Of a stretch of 64,000 nt of DNA, positions 43,328 to 52,673 are shown one piece after another. The position numbers and the translations under genes were made by a program. Within the stretch, counting starts at the first letter, position 1. Every line of letters begins with the position of its first letter. Origin of the DNA: Lachnoclostridium phytofermentans ISDg (lineage in GTDB: Bacteria; Bacillota; Clostridia; Lachnospirales; Lachnospiraceae); the NCBI RefSeq assembly GCF_000018685.1, contig NC_010001.1, positions 1,814,001-1,878,000 on the forward strand, in the 5' to 3' direction. The notes under the pieces were generated by a model, which had not been told where the DNA came from, did not search any database, and saw only the letters and a list, made by a program, of their open reading frames with translations.

Positions 43328-43891
43328 ATGTATGGAGTAGATATCTTAGTAAAAGAACATGAGAATATTAAAAGAATGGCAAAAGTTATGAGAGCTGCAA
43401 GCTTACAAGTTTTTAATGGAGAAGAATTAGTAACGAAAGACTTCTATCAAATGCTTGATTTCGTTCGTAATTATGCAGATAAGCATCATCATAAAAAAGA
43501 AGAAGATATCCTTTTTGAGTATATGAAAAAGGAACTTGGTAAGTTGGCGCAGAATCTGATTACCAATGGAATGTTAGTGGAGCATGATTTGGGCAGACTT
43601 CATATGAGAGAGCTTGAAGCTGCATTACAAGAATATGAAGCTAACAATAGTGTAGATGCAAAATTAGATATTGTCGTAAATGCCACAGCATATACTTATT
43701 TAATTAATCGTCACATTGATAAAGAGAACGAAGTAGTATTTACTTTTGGAGCAAAAAATCTAACAGAAGAGAGTAGAACTATTGTAGACCAAAGAACAAA
43801 AGAAATGGAAGAAGGCGCTACCAAAGAGGGAGTGCAGGATAAATATTTAAAGGTATTAGAGGAATTAGAAAAAAAGTATATATTAGGATAG
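43328..43891 (+). CDS. Hemerythrin HHE cation-binding domain protein
   Basis: 187-residue four-helix-bundle di-iron protein. Iron ligands are visible in KEHENIKRM, YADKHHHKKEEDILF, VEHDLGRLHM and NRHIDKENEVVF. Such proteins bind O2 or NO or buffer iron; in an anaerobe a role in oxygen or nitrosative defence is likely. The C-terminal 40 residues are a charged helix. Coupled to the gene ending at 43324. Confidence 0.92.
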   Translation: MYGVDILVKEHENIKRMAKVMRAASLQVFNGEELVTKDFYQMLDFVRNYADKHHHKKEEDILFEYMKKELGKLAQNLITNGMLVEHDLGRLHMRELEAALQEYEANNSVDAKLDIVVNATAYTYLINRHIDKENEVVFTFGAKNLTEESRTIVDQRTKEMEEGATKEGVQDKYLKVLEELEKKYILG

Positions 43892-43987
43892 TATAAGAAT
43901 AAAGAACAGTAACTTTAGAAATGTACTATTGAACAATATCTATAGAAAAGTACAAATAGAATATAGAAATAAAACAGTACTTATAAA

Positions 43988-44034
43988 GCGTTGCTGGACT
44001 TGCGCCAATAACGTAGACACAAGTCTAGCAATGC
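43988..44034. repeat. 15-bp intergenic hairpin
   Basis: GCGTTGCTGGACTTG (43988-44002) pairs with CAAGTCTAGCAATGC (44020-44034) with two G-U pairs and a 17-base loop. It is 97 bp after the hemerythrin stop, without a T-run. The 568-bp gap 43892-44459 also carries the xylanase promoter and leader. Confidence 0.65.
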
Positions 44035-44109
44035 CTATAGAAAAGTATATATACAACAATTCGATATAAAATACAGACTAAACCTACCTATATTTATATT
44101 AAAAAATAC

Positions 44110-44138
44110 TTGTTTGATTTATTTCTGCATGATAAAAT
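44110..44138 (+). promoter_or_regulatory. Candidate promoter of the xylanase gene
   Basis: TTGTTT, 17-bp spacer, TAAAAT (44133-44138). It implies a leader of about 315 bases that can form hairpins near 44370-44395 and 44398-44434. Confidence 0.5.
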
Positions 44139-44459
44139 GATAATAAGAAATATACAAAAAATACCAATTTGTAACAAAAAGATGGTTAGAATAATTAACC
44201 CAATATTTAAAGAATAGTTTGCAATATAGAACATATTTTGTACAAGCATTTGACGAGTTTTGTTATTAAAACATTCTTTGATAGTACCATGCGTATAGCA
44301 GAATAGATAAACTTTTTTGTTTATGAAACAAAAGATTGCAAGTAATGTATTCTATAATTTTAAAAACACAGCAGATTTGCGGGGTCTGCTTTGTTAATAC
44401 AATGGAGGAATCCTAATAGGTGCTTTCATTGTAAATAAATTATTAATGGAGGGGTAATT

Positions 44460-46022
44460 ATGCTACAAAAAATGAACGGAAAGGTTAAAAAGATTCTTGG
44501 AATTAGTATCGCATTTCTTATGTTGATCATGGTAATTCCAACATCAATCGCAAAAGCAGCAACCAATAAGACCTATGATTTTAATTCGATGACTTATCAA
44601 TCCACATGGGGAGTTACATATTCTATCAGTAATGGATCAGGAACATTTAATTTCACTGGTCAATACCGTGAAATTAAGTTCAATCTTCCGGAAACGCTAG
44701 ATATGTCTCAATGTACTAGTGTAACATTCAATGCTTCCAGTCCAAATGGACAGATTGCATTTAAGCTTTACGATACTTCTGGAAATCAGGTGGCTGTAGT
44801 GTATAACTTTAATTCCAATACCTCAGACTGTACCTTCGCACCAAATAGTACGGCAAAGGTAAACAGTATTGGAATAATGGCGCAAGGGACAAATAACTAC
44901 TCAGCAGTTGTGAATCGAGTTACATTTACAATGACAGGAGGGTCTTCTGGCACTGGTTCTTCAACTTTATTAAACACTTATGGAAATATATTAAAAAACT
45001 CTGGAACTGCTGTTAATTTAAGTCAGCTGCAAAATTCAAATACACTAAGTGTGATTAAGACGCAATATAATAGTATCACATTAGAGAATGAAATGAAGCC
45101 AGATGCAGTTCTTGGAAGTTCATCAACATTAATGACTGTTGCTCAAGCAAAATCGAATGGTTATTATATTCCTTCTAGCTACACGGAAAGTACAGTTCCA
45201 ACTCTTAAATTTAGTACCATCGATGCAGTTCTACAGATTTGCTACAATAACGGGCTAAAGCTTAGAGGACATACATTAGTATGGCATTCCCAAACACCGG
45301 ATTGGTTCTTTAGAACAGGTTATAGTTCTAGTGGATCGTATGTTAGCCAAGCTGTTATGGATGCAAGAATGGAAATGTTTATTAGGTCTTATATGAGTCA
45401 TATTTATAATGGAAGCTATGGAAGTGTAGTATATGCTTGGGATGTTGTAAATGAGTATTTGCATGCTTCTACCTCTGGATGGTCTCAAGTTTATGGATCC
45501 AACCTTGGTACCACACCATCTTATGTAAAGAAAGCTTTCCAGTATGCGTATGATTGTCTTAGCAGTTTTGGATTAACGAATTCAGTAAAATTGTTTTATA
45601 ATGATTACAACACATATGAGGTTACAGATCAGATCCTATCATTAGTAAATTTTATTAACTCTGGTACGAAACTTTGCGCTGGTGTTGGAATGCAGTCTCA
45701 CTTAAATACCTCCTATCCTTCTGTATCGGCATATAAAACAGCTATGCAGAAGTTCTTGAATGCAGGATATGAAGTACAGGTTACTGAACTTGATGTTACG
45801 AATACATCAGCTTCCACACAAGCTACTTATGTATATGATTTGATGACTGCTATTCTTTCTCTAAAGAAAGCAGGTGGGAATATCACTGGTATTACATGGT
45901 GGGGACTATATGATAGCGTATCTTGGCGTGCCTCCCAAAATCCTTTGTTATTCAGTAATTTAACTACTCCAAAAGAATCTTATAATAAAGCGTTACAAGC
46001 ATTTACAGATGCAGGATATTAA
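44460..46022 (+). CDS. Secreted GH10 endo-1,4-beta-xylanase with N-terminal carbohydrate-binding module
   Basis: 520-residue secreted enzyme. Residues 1-34 are a signal peptide (cleavage after AKA). Residues 35-160 form a beta-sandwich resembling CBM22. A Gly/Ser linker at 161-167 leads to the GH10 catalytic barrel (170-520). Acid/base Glu332 lies in WDVVNEYL, nucleophile Glu443 in VTELDVT, and RGHTLVWHSQTPDWF is the conserved substrate-binding strand. It cleaves xylan outside the cell. GGAGGGG lies before the ATG; the leader upstream is long and structured. Confidence 0.97.
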   Translation: MLQKMNGKVKKILGISIAFLMLIMVIPTSIAKAATNKTYDFNSMTYQSTWGVTYSISNGSGTFNFTGQYREIKFNLPETLDMSQCTSVTFNASSPNGQIAFKLYDTSGNQVAVVYNFNSNTSDCTFAPNSTAKVNSIGIMAQGTNNYSAVVNRVTFTMTGGSSGTGSSTLLNTYGNILKNSGTAVNLSQLQNSNTLSVIKTQYNSITLENEMKPDAVLGSSSTLMTVAQAKSNGYYIPSSYTESTVPTLKFSTIDAVLQICYNNGLKLRGHTLVWHSQTPDWFFRTGYSSSGSYVSQAVMDARMEMFIRSYMSHIYNGSYGSVVYAWDVVNEYLHASTSGWSQVYGSNLGTTPSYVKKAFQYAYDCLSSFGLTNSVKLFYNDYNTYEVTDQILSLVNFINSGTKLCAGVGMQSHLNTSYPSVSAYKTAMQKFLNAGYEVQVTELDVTNTSASTQATYVYDLMTAILSLKKAGGNITGITWWGLYDSVSWRASQNPLLFSNLTTPKESYNKALQAFTDAGY

Positions 46023-46148
46023 TTATATTTGATAAGTGATACAGTAAATAAAAAGTATGTAATAGCGCATCGAGGGGATATTTTATTTACTAACTAAAAA
46101 CTGTCATCCCGCAATGGCAGAAGGATAAATTATTGAGCGTATTTTTGA

Positions 46149-46186
46149 TTAAGGCACAACATTTTTCTAACTTGTTTGTGCCTTAA
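46149..46186 (+). terminator. Hairpin after the xylanase gene
   Basis: Perfect 11-bp stem TTAAGGCACAA (46149-46159)/TTGTGCCTTAA (46176-46186). The gap 46023-46367 also holds a small CTGTCAT/ATGGCAG hairpin near 46109; no gene seen. Confidence 0.65.
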
Positions 46187-46367
46187 TTAATGCGTAAGGG
46201 CCTGTATAACTCATGATTACCAAGATGTTTCGGTGAAACTATTTTACAAAGTATTGGTTGTTCAGTTATATCTTGCAAACCACTTCAATGTAAGCTACAA
46301 TGAGTAAAATGTCGTGAAGAACAAGCGATAAAATAAAACTAATATGCAGGTAGGTGGGGATAAAAAG

Positions 46368-46739
46368 ATGGAACTGAAAGTGATTAATCAAGAGTTTACA
46401 GTGTGTAAAATAGATAATATTAACAAAATAAATTTTTTAGATGAGTATTGTTTTCTAGGGAAAACAGAGGAGGAAATATCATTAGTATGTAGTACAAAGT
46501 TCGCACCCCCTGAAACGATAGAACGTAACGATGGATGGAGAGCATTTCGTATTGAAGGCATATTGGACTTTTCATTGATTGGGATATTATCTAAACTTAC
46601 AACTATCCTTGCAGAAAATCATATAGGTGTTTTCGCAGTGTCCACCTATAATACTGATTACATATTAACAAAAGATGTTGATTTTGAAAAAGCTTTGAAT
46701 GTGCTTGAGAAACAAGGTTACTATATTAATAGATTGTAA
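46368..46739 (+). CDS. ACT domain-containing protein
   Basis: 123-residue protein with a C-terminal ACT fold (about 58-120: WRAFRIEGILDFSLIGILSKLTTIL, IGVFAVSTYNTDYILTK), of the CASTOR/ACT_7 type that binds amino acids. The N-terminal half is a related second small domain. Probably a regulatory ligand-sensing protein; partner unknown. The start at 46368 has GGTGGGG eight bases upstream. 37 bp before the rhomboid-like gene. Confidence 0.85.
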   Translation: MELKVINQEFTVCKIDNINKINFLDEYCFLGKTEEEISLVCSTKFAPPETIERNDGWRAFRIEGILDFSLIGILSKLTTILAENHIGVFAVSTYNTDYILTKDVDFEKALNVLEKQGYYINRL

Positions 46740-46776
46740 AAGAAAGAAACTTGTTTTCATGGAAAAAGGAGTTATA

Positions 46777-47352
46777 ATGAAATTTCTAAAGAGAATCGAT
46801 TATAATGCACCAGTAGTTTTAAGTTTTGCAATCCTCTCCTTTATTGTTTTACTATTGGGAGAAGCAACAGGTGGAGCTTCCACGTTAAAATTTTTCTGTG
46901 TTTATCGTTCTTCCTTGACAGATCCGTTTACCTATTTTCGGTTTTTTAGTCATGTCTTAGGTCATGCAGATTTACAACATTATGCAAGTAATATGCTTCT
47001 GTTATTAATCCTTGGACCAATGCTGGAAGAAAAGTATGGAAGTAAAATAATACTCGAAATGATCGTTGTAACAGCCTTTGTTACTGGTATCATTAATTTT
47101 ATATTCTTTACCAATGGATTACTAGGTGCAAGTGGAATCGTATTTATGATGATCGTCCTGTCTTCGATGGTCAGTTTAAAAGAGGGGAAGATACCATTAA
47201 CTCTTATTATTGTTGTAATTATCTATCTTGGACAAGAGATATCGGTTGGGCTAACAACGAAAGACAACATATCGCATTTAACTCATATTTTAGGAGGAGT
47301 TTGTGGTGGTATTATGGGAGCGATGGTTTTTAATAAGAAGAAACTGGTATAG
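46777..47352 (+). CDS. Rhomboid family intramembrane serine protease
   Basis: 191-residue membrane protein with six hydrophobic helices. The rhomboid catalytic dyad is probably Ser119 (GLLGASGIVF) and His170 (SHLTHILGG). His-Tyr-Ala-Ser-Asn in the second helix provides the oxyanion Asn72. Substrate unknown. ATG at 46777 has AAGGAG five bases upstream; other in-frame starts lie inside the previous gene's 3' region. Confidence 0.88.
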   Translation: MKFLKRIDYNAPVVLSFAILSFIVLLLGEATGGASTLKFFCVYRSSLTDPFTYFRFFSHVLGHADLQHYASNMLLLLILGPMLEEKYGSKIILEMIVVTAFVTGIINFIFFTNGLLGASGIVFMMIVLSSMVSLKEGKIPLTLIIVVIIYLGQEISVGLTTKDNISHLTHILGGVCGGIMGAMVFNKKKLV

Positions 47353-47394
47353 TAAATCCTACGTTTGTCATTCTATTTCCTACTAAGAAACGTC

Positions 47395-47422
47395 TTTACA
47401 GTTTTTGGTACTATGTTATAAT
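47395..47422 (+). promoter_or_regulatory. Promoter of the TetR gene
   Basis: TTTACA (47395-47400), 16-bp spacer, TATAAT (47417-47422). Downstream, TGTTTGGC and GCCAAACA flank a 30-odd base interval before the gene. Confidence 0.65.
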
Positions 47423-47515
47423 TGAAAGCAAGCTGTTTGGCAATAAAGTAGATAGTTTGCAAAAGAGTATTACAAGCCAAACAAATTTATGATTACGAGT
47501 GAATAGAGGTCAAAA

Positions 47516-48085
47516 TTGCGAGAATTAAAAAGCATTGAAGAAAAAATATTAGATAGGACATTATATTTGATCGGGAAGGATGGCTCCTGCAATATATCGA
47601 TAAGAGCTATCGCTAAGGAAGCAGATGTTAATGTAAGTGCAATAAACTACTATTTCCGCACGAAGGAGGAAATGTTAAAGCAAGCGAAGGAGCTATACAT
47701 TGTAAACACTCAATCCATTACCGATATTCTTAAGGAAGAATATGAAGACGAAGAAAAACTAATAGTTGCATGCAATGAAATTTTGGAATATATAATACGA
47801 TATCCAGGCATTACTGTCCTATTAAAAGATGCCAAAGAAAAAGAGGATGAAATATCAAAAAAGATTCTAAAGGCATCTGATGAGATGTCGACAGGTATCA
47901 ATGATCTCTTAGCTAAAGTGTTAAAGGAAGATCTTAATCAATACAAATTAATGGTATTTTGGTCAGCCATTAATTATCCAATCGAAAATCAAGGAATAAA
48001 TCAATTTAATACCACTATTATAGAAGATAGAGAAGATAGAGTATCCTATATTAAGTACTTACTCTCAATTTTAAAAGGAAAATAA
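47516..48085 (+). CDS. TetR family transcriptional regulator
   Basis: 189-residue repressor-type protein. The HTH lies at residues 25-45 (ISIRAIAKEADVNVSAINYYF, then RTKEEML). The rest is a helical ligand-binding domain. The start codon is TTG at 47516 with AGAGG six bases upstream. Its nearest downstream gene is the Fe-S flavoenzyme at 48596, whose promoter carries a dyad, so that gene is a candidate target. Confidence 0.88.
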   Translation: MRELKSIEEKILDRTLYLIGKDGSCNISIRAIAKEADVNVSAINYYFRTKEEMLKQAKELYIVNTQSITDILKEEYEDEEKLIVACNEILEYIIRYPGITVLLKDAKEKEDEISKKILKASDEMSTGINDLLAKVLKEDLNQYKLMVFWSAINYPIENQGINQFNTTIIEDREDRVSYIKYLLSILKGK

Positions 48086-48314
48086 AAGAAAATATGAATA
48101 GTAGTTCATTTGGCGGAGATGGAACAGAATATAATTCTTACTATGTGTTAGAGCGATAAATTATGAATGATTGAAGTTCGCAATCTTTATATATTGTGTA
48201 ATAAAAGAAGTCCCATTTAGCAGAGCATTTTATGCCCTACTAAATTAATATCATTTTTCAACCACATGTTGCGATAGAGCTTTATTTTTAGTAAGAGTAT
48301 AATTGTATCTAGAT

Positions 48315-48352
48315 GGAAGTTGTCATCAGTAAGTTGACAGCTTCCGTTTTTT
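48315..48352 (+). terminator. Intrinsic terminator downstream of the TetR gene
   Basis: GGAAGTTGTCA pairs with TGACAGCTTCC, followed by GTTTTTT. It lies 230 bp after the TetR stop; nothing coding is seen in 48086-48314. Confidence 0.85.
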
Positions 48353-48471
48353 ATTGTGTCCTAGTATAGGTTCCAAACTACACATTTATAGTAACAAATA
48401 TGGACCCTATATCATTTGAAGCATTATATATAGGATAGTTGTTAATGCGTAAAAAAAATACTATGACAAAA

Positions 48472-48524
48472 TTAAAACAATTTGTTTTAAACATATTGAT
48501 TTAATTTTAACAATGATATATAAT
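48472..48524 (+). promoter_or_regulatory. Promoter of the flavoenzyme with upstream dyad
   Basis: TTGATT (48496-48501), 17-bp spacer and TATAAT (48519-48524). TTAAAACA and TGTTTTAA (48472-48490) form a perfect dyad just upstream. The spacer region also resembles an incomplete Rex site. Confidence 0.75.
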
Positions 48525-48595
48525 CCAAGTATCATCATAATAGAGTTATTTTAAGTTGTGGCATTCGATGATAATAAAAGTTGGAGGTTAAGATT

Positions 48596-50533
48596 ATGGC
48601 TTACGAAAAACTATTTAGTCCAATAAAATTAAGAGGCTTGGAATTAAAAAATCGAATTATGTTTCCTGCGATGGGAACGAAGATGCCCACTGAAGAAAAG
48701 CAAGTGAATCAACAACTGATAGACTATCATGTAGCTAGAGTGAAAGGTGGATGTGGATTAAACTTTACCGAGGTTTGCTCCGTGTATCGTTTGGCTTCCC
48801 CTAAAAAATTCTTAGCAATTAGTGAAGATAAATATATTCCGGGATTAAAGAAATTAGCTGATGCCATTCATGAAGCTGGTGGAAAAGCGGGGGTACAGTT
48901 ATGGCTTGGAGGTTTTGCTGTTGCAAGTGACCCAGAACAGATGATTATTATACCAAGTGATGTTCCTGTGCCGGGTACTGAATATACACTGCCAGGAGCT
49001 AGTATTGAGACAATTAAAGAAGCGGTGAATGCATTCGGTGAGGCTGCAAAAAGAGCTGTTGAAGCAGGATATGATACGATTGAATTTCATGCTGGGCATA
49101 ATTATACACCTCACTCCTTTTTAAGCCCATATTTTAATAGAAGAACGGATGAATATGGAGGAAGCCTTCCTAACCGTGCAAGATTTTTAATTGAATGTAT
49201 CGAAGCTATACGACAGAACATTCCAGAGGATATGCCGTTATTCATGAGACTTGATGCTCATGATGATTATCTTGAGGGCGGACTTACGATTGAGGAAGTT
49301 ATTGAATTTTGTAAGATGGCAAAGGCATCCGGCGTGGACGTACTGGATGTTTCTAGAGGTAATTTCTCAACAGCAGCAATCAAATATGAGGTTCCACCGA
49401 TTGACTTACCTAGAGGCTTTAATGTTGAAAATGCTGCAAGAATCAGAAAAGAAACGGGCATGATTACAGTAGCAGTTGGTAGAATTAATGATCCTTTACA
49501 AGCAGAGACAATACTAACAGATGATAAAGCGGATATGGTTGTTATTGGACGTGCACAATTAGCAGATCCTGAATTTTGTAATAAGGCAAAGGAGGGACGG
49601 GAAGGCAGTATTGTACGCTGCGTAGGCTGTAATCAAGGATGTTATGACGGATTTGTATCGACAGAGATGCCATTTATCACTTGTTTAAGAAATCCAGCTC
49701 TCGGAAGAGAAGCGGAATATCAACTTACCGAAACAACGAACCCTAAGAAGGTGTTAATCATTGGCGGTGGTATCGGAGGCTTGGAAGCTGCCCTTCAGTT
49801 AAAAAGAAGAGGTCATCAGCCAATCTTATGTGAAGCCTCAGGAACGCTTGGAGGTCAGTTTGCTTTAGCAGGAGAAGCACCAAGAAAAGAGGAGATGAAA
49901 CTAGCTGCCATTGCAATGGGTGAGCAAGTGAAGAGTGAAGGTGTTGAGGTAAGACTTAATAAACCGGTTACAGAAGAATTAATCAAGCAGATTAATCCAG
50001 AGGAAGTAATTATAGCGGTAGGGTCTGCTCCAATCGAATTAAATATTCCGGGAGCAAAACTTTCTCATGTGACGAACTCACATGAAGTACTTGCTGGTAA
50101 AAAAGAAGTTTCAGGCAGAGTTGTAGTAATTGGTGGCGGTCTTGTTGGTCTAGAGGTTGCTGAATATATTCATGAGATGGCAGACCATATTACAGTAGTA
50201 GAAATGCTTGATCAGGTCGCAAAGGATCTTGGTCAGCTACGTAATATTTGTGTTATGGAAAGTCTATATGCTTCTGGTGTAGAAACAGTAACCAATGCAA
50301 AATGTGTTGAAATAAAAGAACATGCAGTAGTTGTAGATAGAATGGGTAATTTGGAAGAAATCCCTTGTGAATTTGTTGTCGTAGCTATCGGTGCAAAGTC
50401 ACGTAATTTTGATAATATTATCACATACTGTAAGGAAAATAACATAGCGACTCATGTTATTGGAGATGCTATACGAGCAAGAAGGGCTCTTAACGCAGTT
50501 GCTGAGGCAAATGAAGTGGCTAGAGCTATATAA
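48596..50533 (+). CDS. NADH:flavin oxidoreductase/enoate-reductase-type Fe-S flavoenzyme
   Basis: 645-residue enzyme of the 2-enoate reductase/BaiCD family. Residues 1-340 form an FMN-binding Old Yellow Enzyme barrel (MFPAMGTKM, FHAGHNYTPHSFLSP, DEYGGSLPNR). A [4Fe-4S] site is at CVGCNQGC plus ITCLRNP. Residues about 385-645 provide an FAD/NAD(P) module (VLIIGGGIGGLEAAL, VVVIGGGLVGLEVAEY). It probably reduces activated C=C bonds with NADH. GGAGGT precedes the ATG at 48596. It has its own strong promoter and terminator. Confidence 0.93.
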   Translation: MAYEKLFSPIKLRGLELKNRIMFPAMGTKMPTEEKQVNQQLIDYHVARVKGGCGLNFTEVCSVYRLASPKKFLAISEDKYIPGLKKLADAIHEAGGKAGVQLWLGGFAVASDPEQMIIIPSDVPVPGTEYTLPGASIETIKEAVNAFGEAAKRAVEAGYDTIEFHAGHNYTPHSFLSPYFNRRTDEYGGSLPNRARFLIECIEAIRQNIPEDMPLFMRLDAHDDYLEGGLTIEEVIEFCKMAKASGVDVLDVSRGNFSTAAIKYEVPPIDLPRGFNVENAARIRKETGMITVAVGRINDPLQAETILTDDKADMVVIGRAQLADPEFCNKAKEGREGSIVRCVGCNQGCYDGFVSTEMPFITCLRNPALGREAEYQLTETTNPKKVLIIGGGIGGLEAALQLKRRGHQPILCEASGTLGGQFALAGEAPRKEEMKLAAIAMGEQVKSEGVEVRLNKPVTEELIKQINPEEVIIAVGSAPIELNIPGAKLSHVTNSHEVLAGKKEVSGRVVVIGGGLVGLEVAEYIHEMADHITVVEMLDQVAKDLGQLRNICVMESLYASGVETVTNAKCVEIKEHAVVVDRMGNLEEIPCEFVVVAIGAKSRNFDNIITYCKENNIATHVIGDAIRARRALNAVAEANEVARAI

Positions 50534-50546
50534 TTTTTAGAAAGAA

Positions 50547-50585
50547 AGGCAAACTGATATTCCATAATGGAAATTCAGTTTGCCT
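50547..50585. terminator. Convergent hairpin terminator
   Basis: Perfect 11-bp stem AGGCAAACTGA/TCAGTTTGCCT between convergent genes. Confidence 0.7.
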
Positions 50586-50659
50586 AAATCTATTTAAGAA
50601 AGCTATTTTCAATTTCTCTTATGAGATATCAAAATTCGCTACTATTAAGAGAAAACAAT

Positions 50660-50956
50660 TTAACTTTTTACAGTCGGTAAACTGCTTAAATTATTGTTTT
50701 CTGTGCCATCTGGTAATGATTTCAGATATTCGGTATCTTTACGATGAGCTACACCTACTCCACTGATTTCACCAGCTTTGGCAAGTTGAACGCCTTCTTC
50801 TTTTGAGACAACTGCACCATCCGATAATTGATAACCTGTAATAGTGCCACTTTCTTTTACTAATCCAGTAATGTGTTTTGCATTTTCTTTTGGTTGTGGT
50901 ATATCGTCTAGTGCCGCCATAGCGAGAGAGGAACCATCAATTTTATTATTTTCCAT
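50660..50956 (-). CDS. DUF3892 domain protein
   Basis: 98-residue small soluble protein matching DUF3892 (HITGLVKESGTITGYQLSDGAVVSKEEGVQLAKAGE is split across residues 28-63). The family is common in clostridial genomes and of unknown function; a short disordered Asn/Ser tail follows. Monocistronic, leftward. Confidence 0.85.
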   Translation of the reverse strand: MENNKIDGSSLAMAALDDIPQPKENAKHITGLVKESGTITGYQLSDGAVVSKEEGVQLAKAGEISGVGVAHRKDTEYLKSLPDGTENNNLSSLPTVKS

Positions 50957-50994
50957 ATATTACTCCATTTCTGCGCTGCCATTTAAGAATTAAT

Positions 50995-51023
50995 AGTTTG
51001 TGGTCACAGCGCATGCACAAACT
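50995..51023. repeat. 8-bp hairpin upstream of the hydroxylase operon
   Basis: AGTTTGTG and CACAAACT flank 13 bases. The stem resembles the second modA-modB hairpin. The gap 50957-51403 shows no gene and no convincing promoter. Confidence 0.45.
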
Positions 51024-51403
51024 TAGTAAGGGGAATTACTTTTTCCTCCTTTTCTTTTTAAAGATCTTAAAGATAGTATTGCTTCAGTGAAACGAAAAGT
51101 ATTCATCAAGAAACAAATGGTAAAGAAACTATCATCTTTCGCTTTGACAAAGCCATGTTCCCATGCTAGAATATCAAAGGATTTGCAAATGCTTTAAATA
51201 AGAAAAAATTCAGTTACAGAATGGAGATATTTCTATATTTGATAATTTTTGCAAGGACGGAATAATAAGATAACATAAGGACGTTATAATTCGATAATTT
51301 TATCAAAAACAAGTTTCGTTATTACGATTAGTTATATGATTTAAGGATTCGTAGTAATTACCAAAATGTTTTTGATATGAAATAGACATAAGGGAGGATA
51401 CAC

Positions 51404-52213
51404 GTGTTAACAATTAACCAGTATGTAAAAGCAGAGAGTTTACAGCAAGCCTATGAATTAAACCAAAAGAAAAATAACGTGATTCTTGGCGGAATGCTTT
51501 GGCTGAAGATGCAGAAAAAAAGTGTGGGTACAGCCATTGATTTATCAAATTTAGGATTAGATACGATTGAAGAAACGGAGGATAGCTACTTAATAGGAGC
51601 TATGGTAACGCTTCGTACCTTAGAGTTACATAAAGGTATCAATTCTATGACAAATAACGCAGTCTCTGAGAGCGTAAAACATATTGTAGGTGTTCAATTC
51701 CGAAATCTCGCAACGATTGGCGGGAGTATATTCGGCCGATATGGTTTTTCTGATGTACTTACTATATTCATGGCTTTGGATGCTTCGGTTGAATTATATC
51801 AAAAGGGAATTGTCTCAATGGAGGAATTCTCAAAAATGCCTTATGATAATGACCTTTTAGTACGCGTGATTATTAAAAAACAAAAGATGAAGGTGGCTTA
51901 CCTTTCACAACGAAATACGAATACAGACTTTCCTGTATTGACTTGTGCGGTTAGTAATATAGAAGGAACGTATCGATGTGTCATCGGTGCTAGACCAAAG
52001 CGTGCAGTCTGTCTATACGATAGTAACGGTATATTAAAGGATGGTATCACACAGGAAAGTGCAGAAAAGTTTGGCGAATTTATGAAGGGTCAGATTATTA
52101 CTGGAAGTAATATGCGTGGAAGCGAGGAATATCGCAAGATACTTTCTGGCGTATTATCAAAGCGAGCATTGTTAAAGTTAAAGGATTATGAGGTGACGTC
52201 TTATGCAGATTAA
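51404..52213 (+). CDS. Molybdenum hydroxylase FAD-binding subunit (YgfM-like)
   Basis: 269-residue FAD subunit of a xanthine-dehydrogenase-family enzyme. FAD-binding pieces are NNVILGGMLWL (about 24-35) and IVGVQFRNLATIGGSIFGR (about 96-112), with a C-terminal CO-dehydrogenase-flavoprotein-like domain. It is of the type labelled putative selenate reductase FAD subunit in selenium loci. GTG start with GGAGG six bases upstream. It overlaps the next gene by 11 bp. Confidence 0.9.
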   Translation: MLTINQYVKAESLQQAYELNQKKNNVILGGMLWLKMQKKSVGTAIDLSNLGLDTIEETEDSYLIGAMVTLRTLELHKGINSMTNNAVSESVKHIVGVQFRNLATIGGSIFGRYGFSDVLTIFMALDASVELYQKGIVSMEEFSKMPYDNDLLVRVIIKKQKMKVAYLSQRNTNTDFPVLTCAVSNIEGTYRCVIGARPKRAVCLYDSNGILKDGITQESAEKFGEFMKGQIITGSNMRGSEEYRKILSGVLSKRALLKLKDYEVTSYAD

Positions 52214-52673
52214 GTTATGGCTCAATGGAAAAATGGTGACGGAAGACGTTGCTGCTGATATGTTATTAATTGATTTTCTACGTGCTCATGGTTGCTTCAG
52301 TGTAAAAAGAGGCTGTGAAACAGCAAATTGCGGACTATGTACTGTTTTTGTTGAGGACAAGCCAGTACTTTCTTGTAGTATGCTAGTGGCTAGAGTAGAT
52401 GGTAAGAAGATAACAACATTAGAAGGCTTACAAGAAGAAGCAGAAGATTTTGGAGCATTTATTGCGGATCAAGGTGCAGAACAATGCGGATTTTGTAATC
52501 CTGGATTAATCATGAATGCAATTGCCATGTTTCGTGAAAATCCAAACCCAACAGACGAAGAGATTATACAGTATCTAGCAGGAAATCTATGCAGATGCTC
52601 AGGATATGAAGGACAACTTCGTGGAATCAAGGCATTCCTTAGCTTTAAGAAAGAAAAAGGGGGTGTATGCTAA
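52203..52673 (+). CDS. Molybdenum hydroxylase [2Fe-2S] subunit
   Basis: 156-residue iron-sulfur subunit. A plant-type [2Fe-2S] site uses Cys38, 43, 46 and 58 (RGCETANCGLCTVF). The second all-alpha cluster domain uses EQCGFCNPG and NLCRCSGYE. It passes electrons from Moco to the FAD subunit. Overlaps both neighbours, so the three subunits are translated in a coupled way. Confidence 0.93.
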   Translation: MQIKLWLNGKMVTEDVAADMLLIDFLRAHGCFSVKRGCETANCGLCTVFVEDKPVLSCSMLVARVDGKKITTLEGLQEEAEDFGAFIADQGAEQCGFCNPGLIMNAIAMFRENPNPTDEEIIQYLAGNLCRCSGYEGQLRGIKAFLSFKKEKGGVC

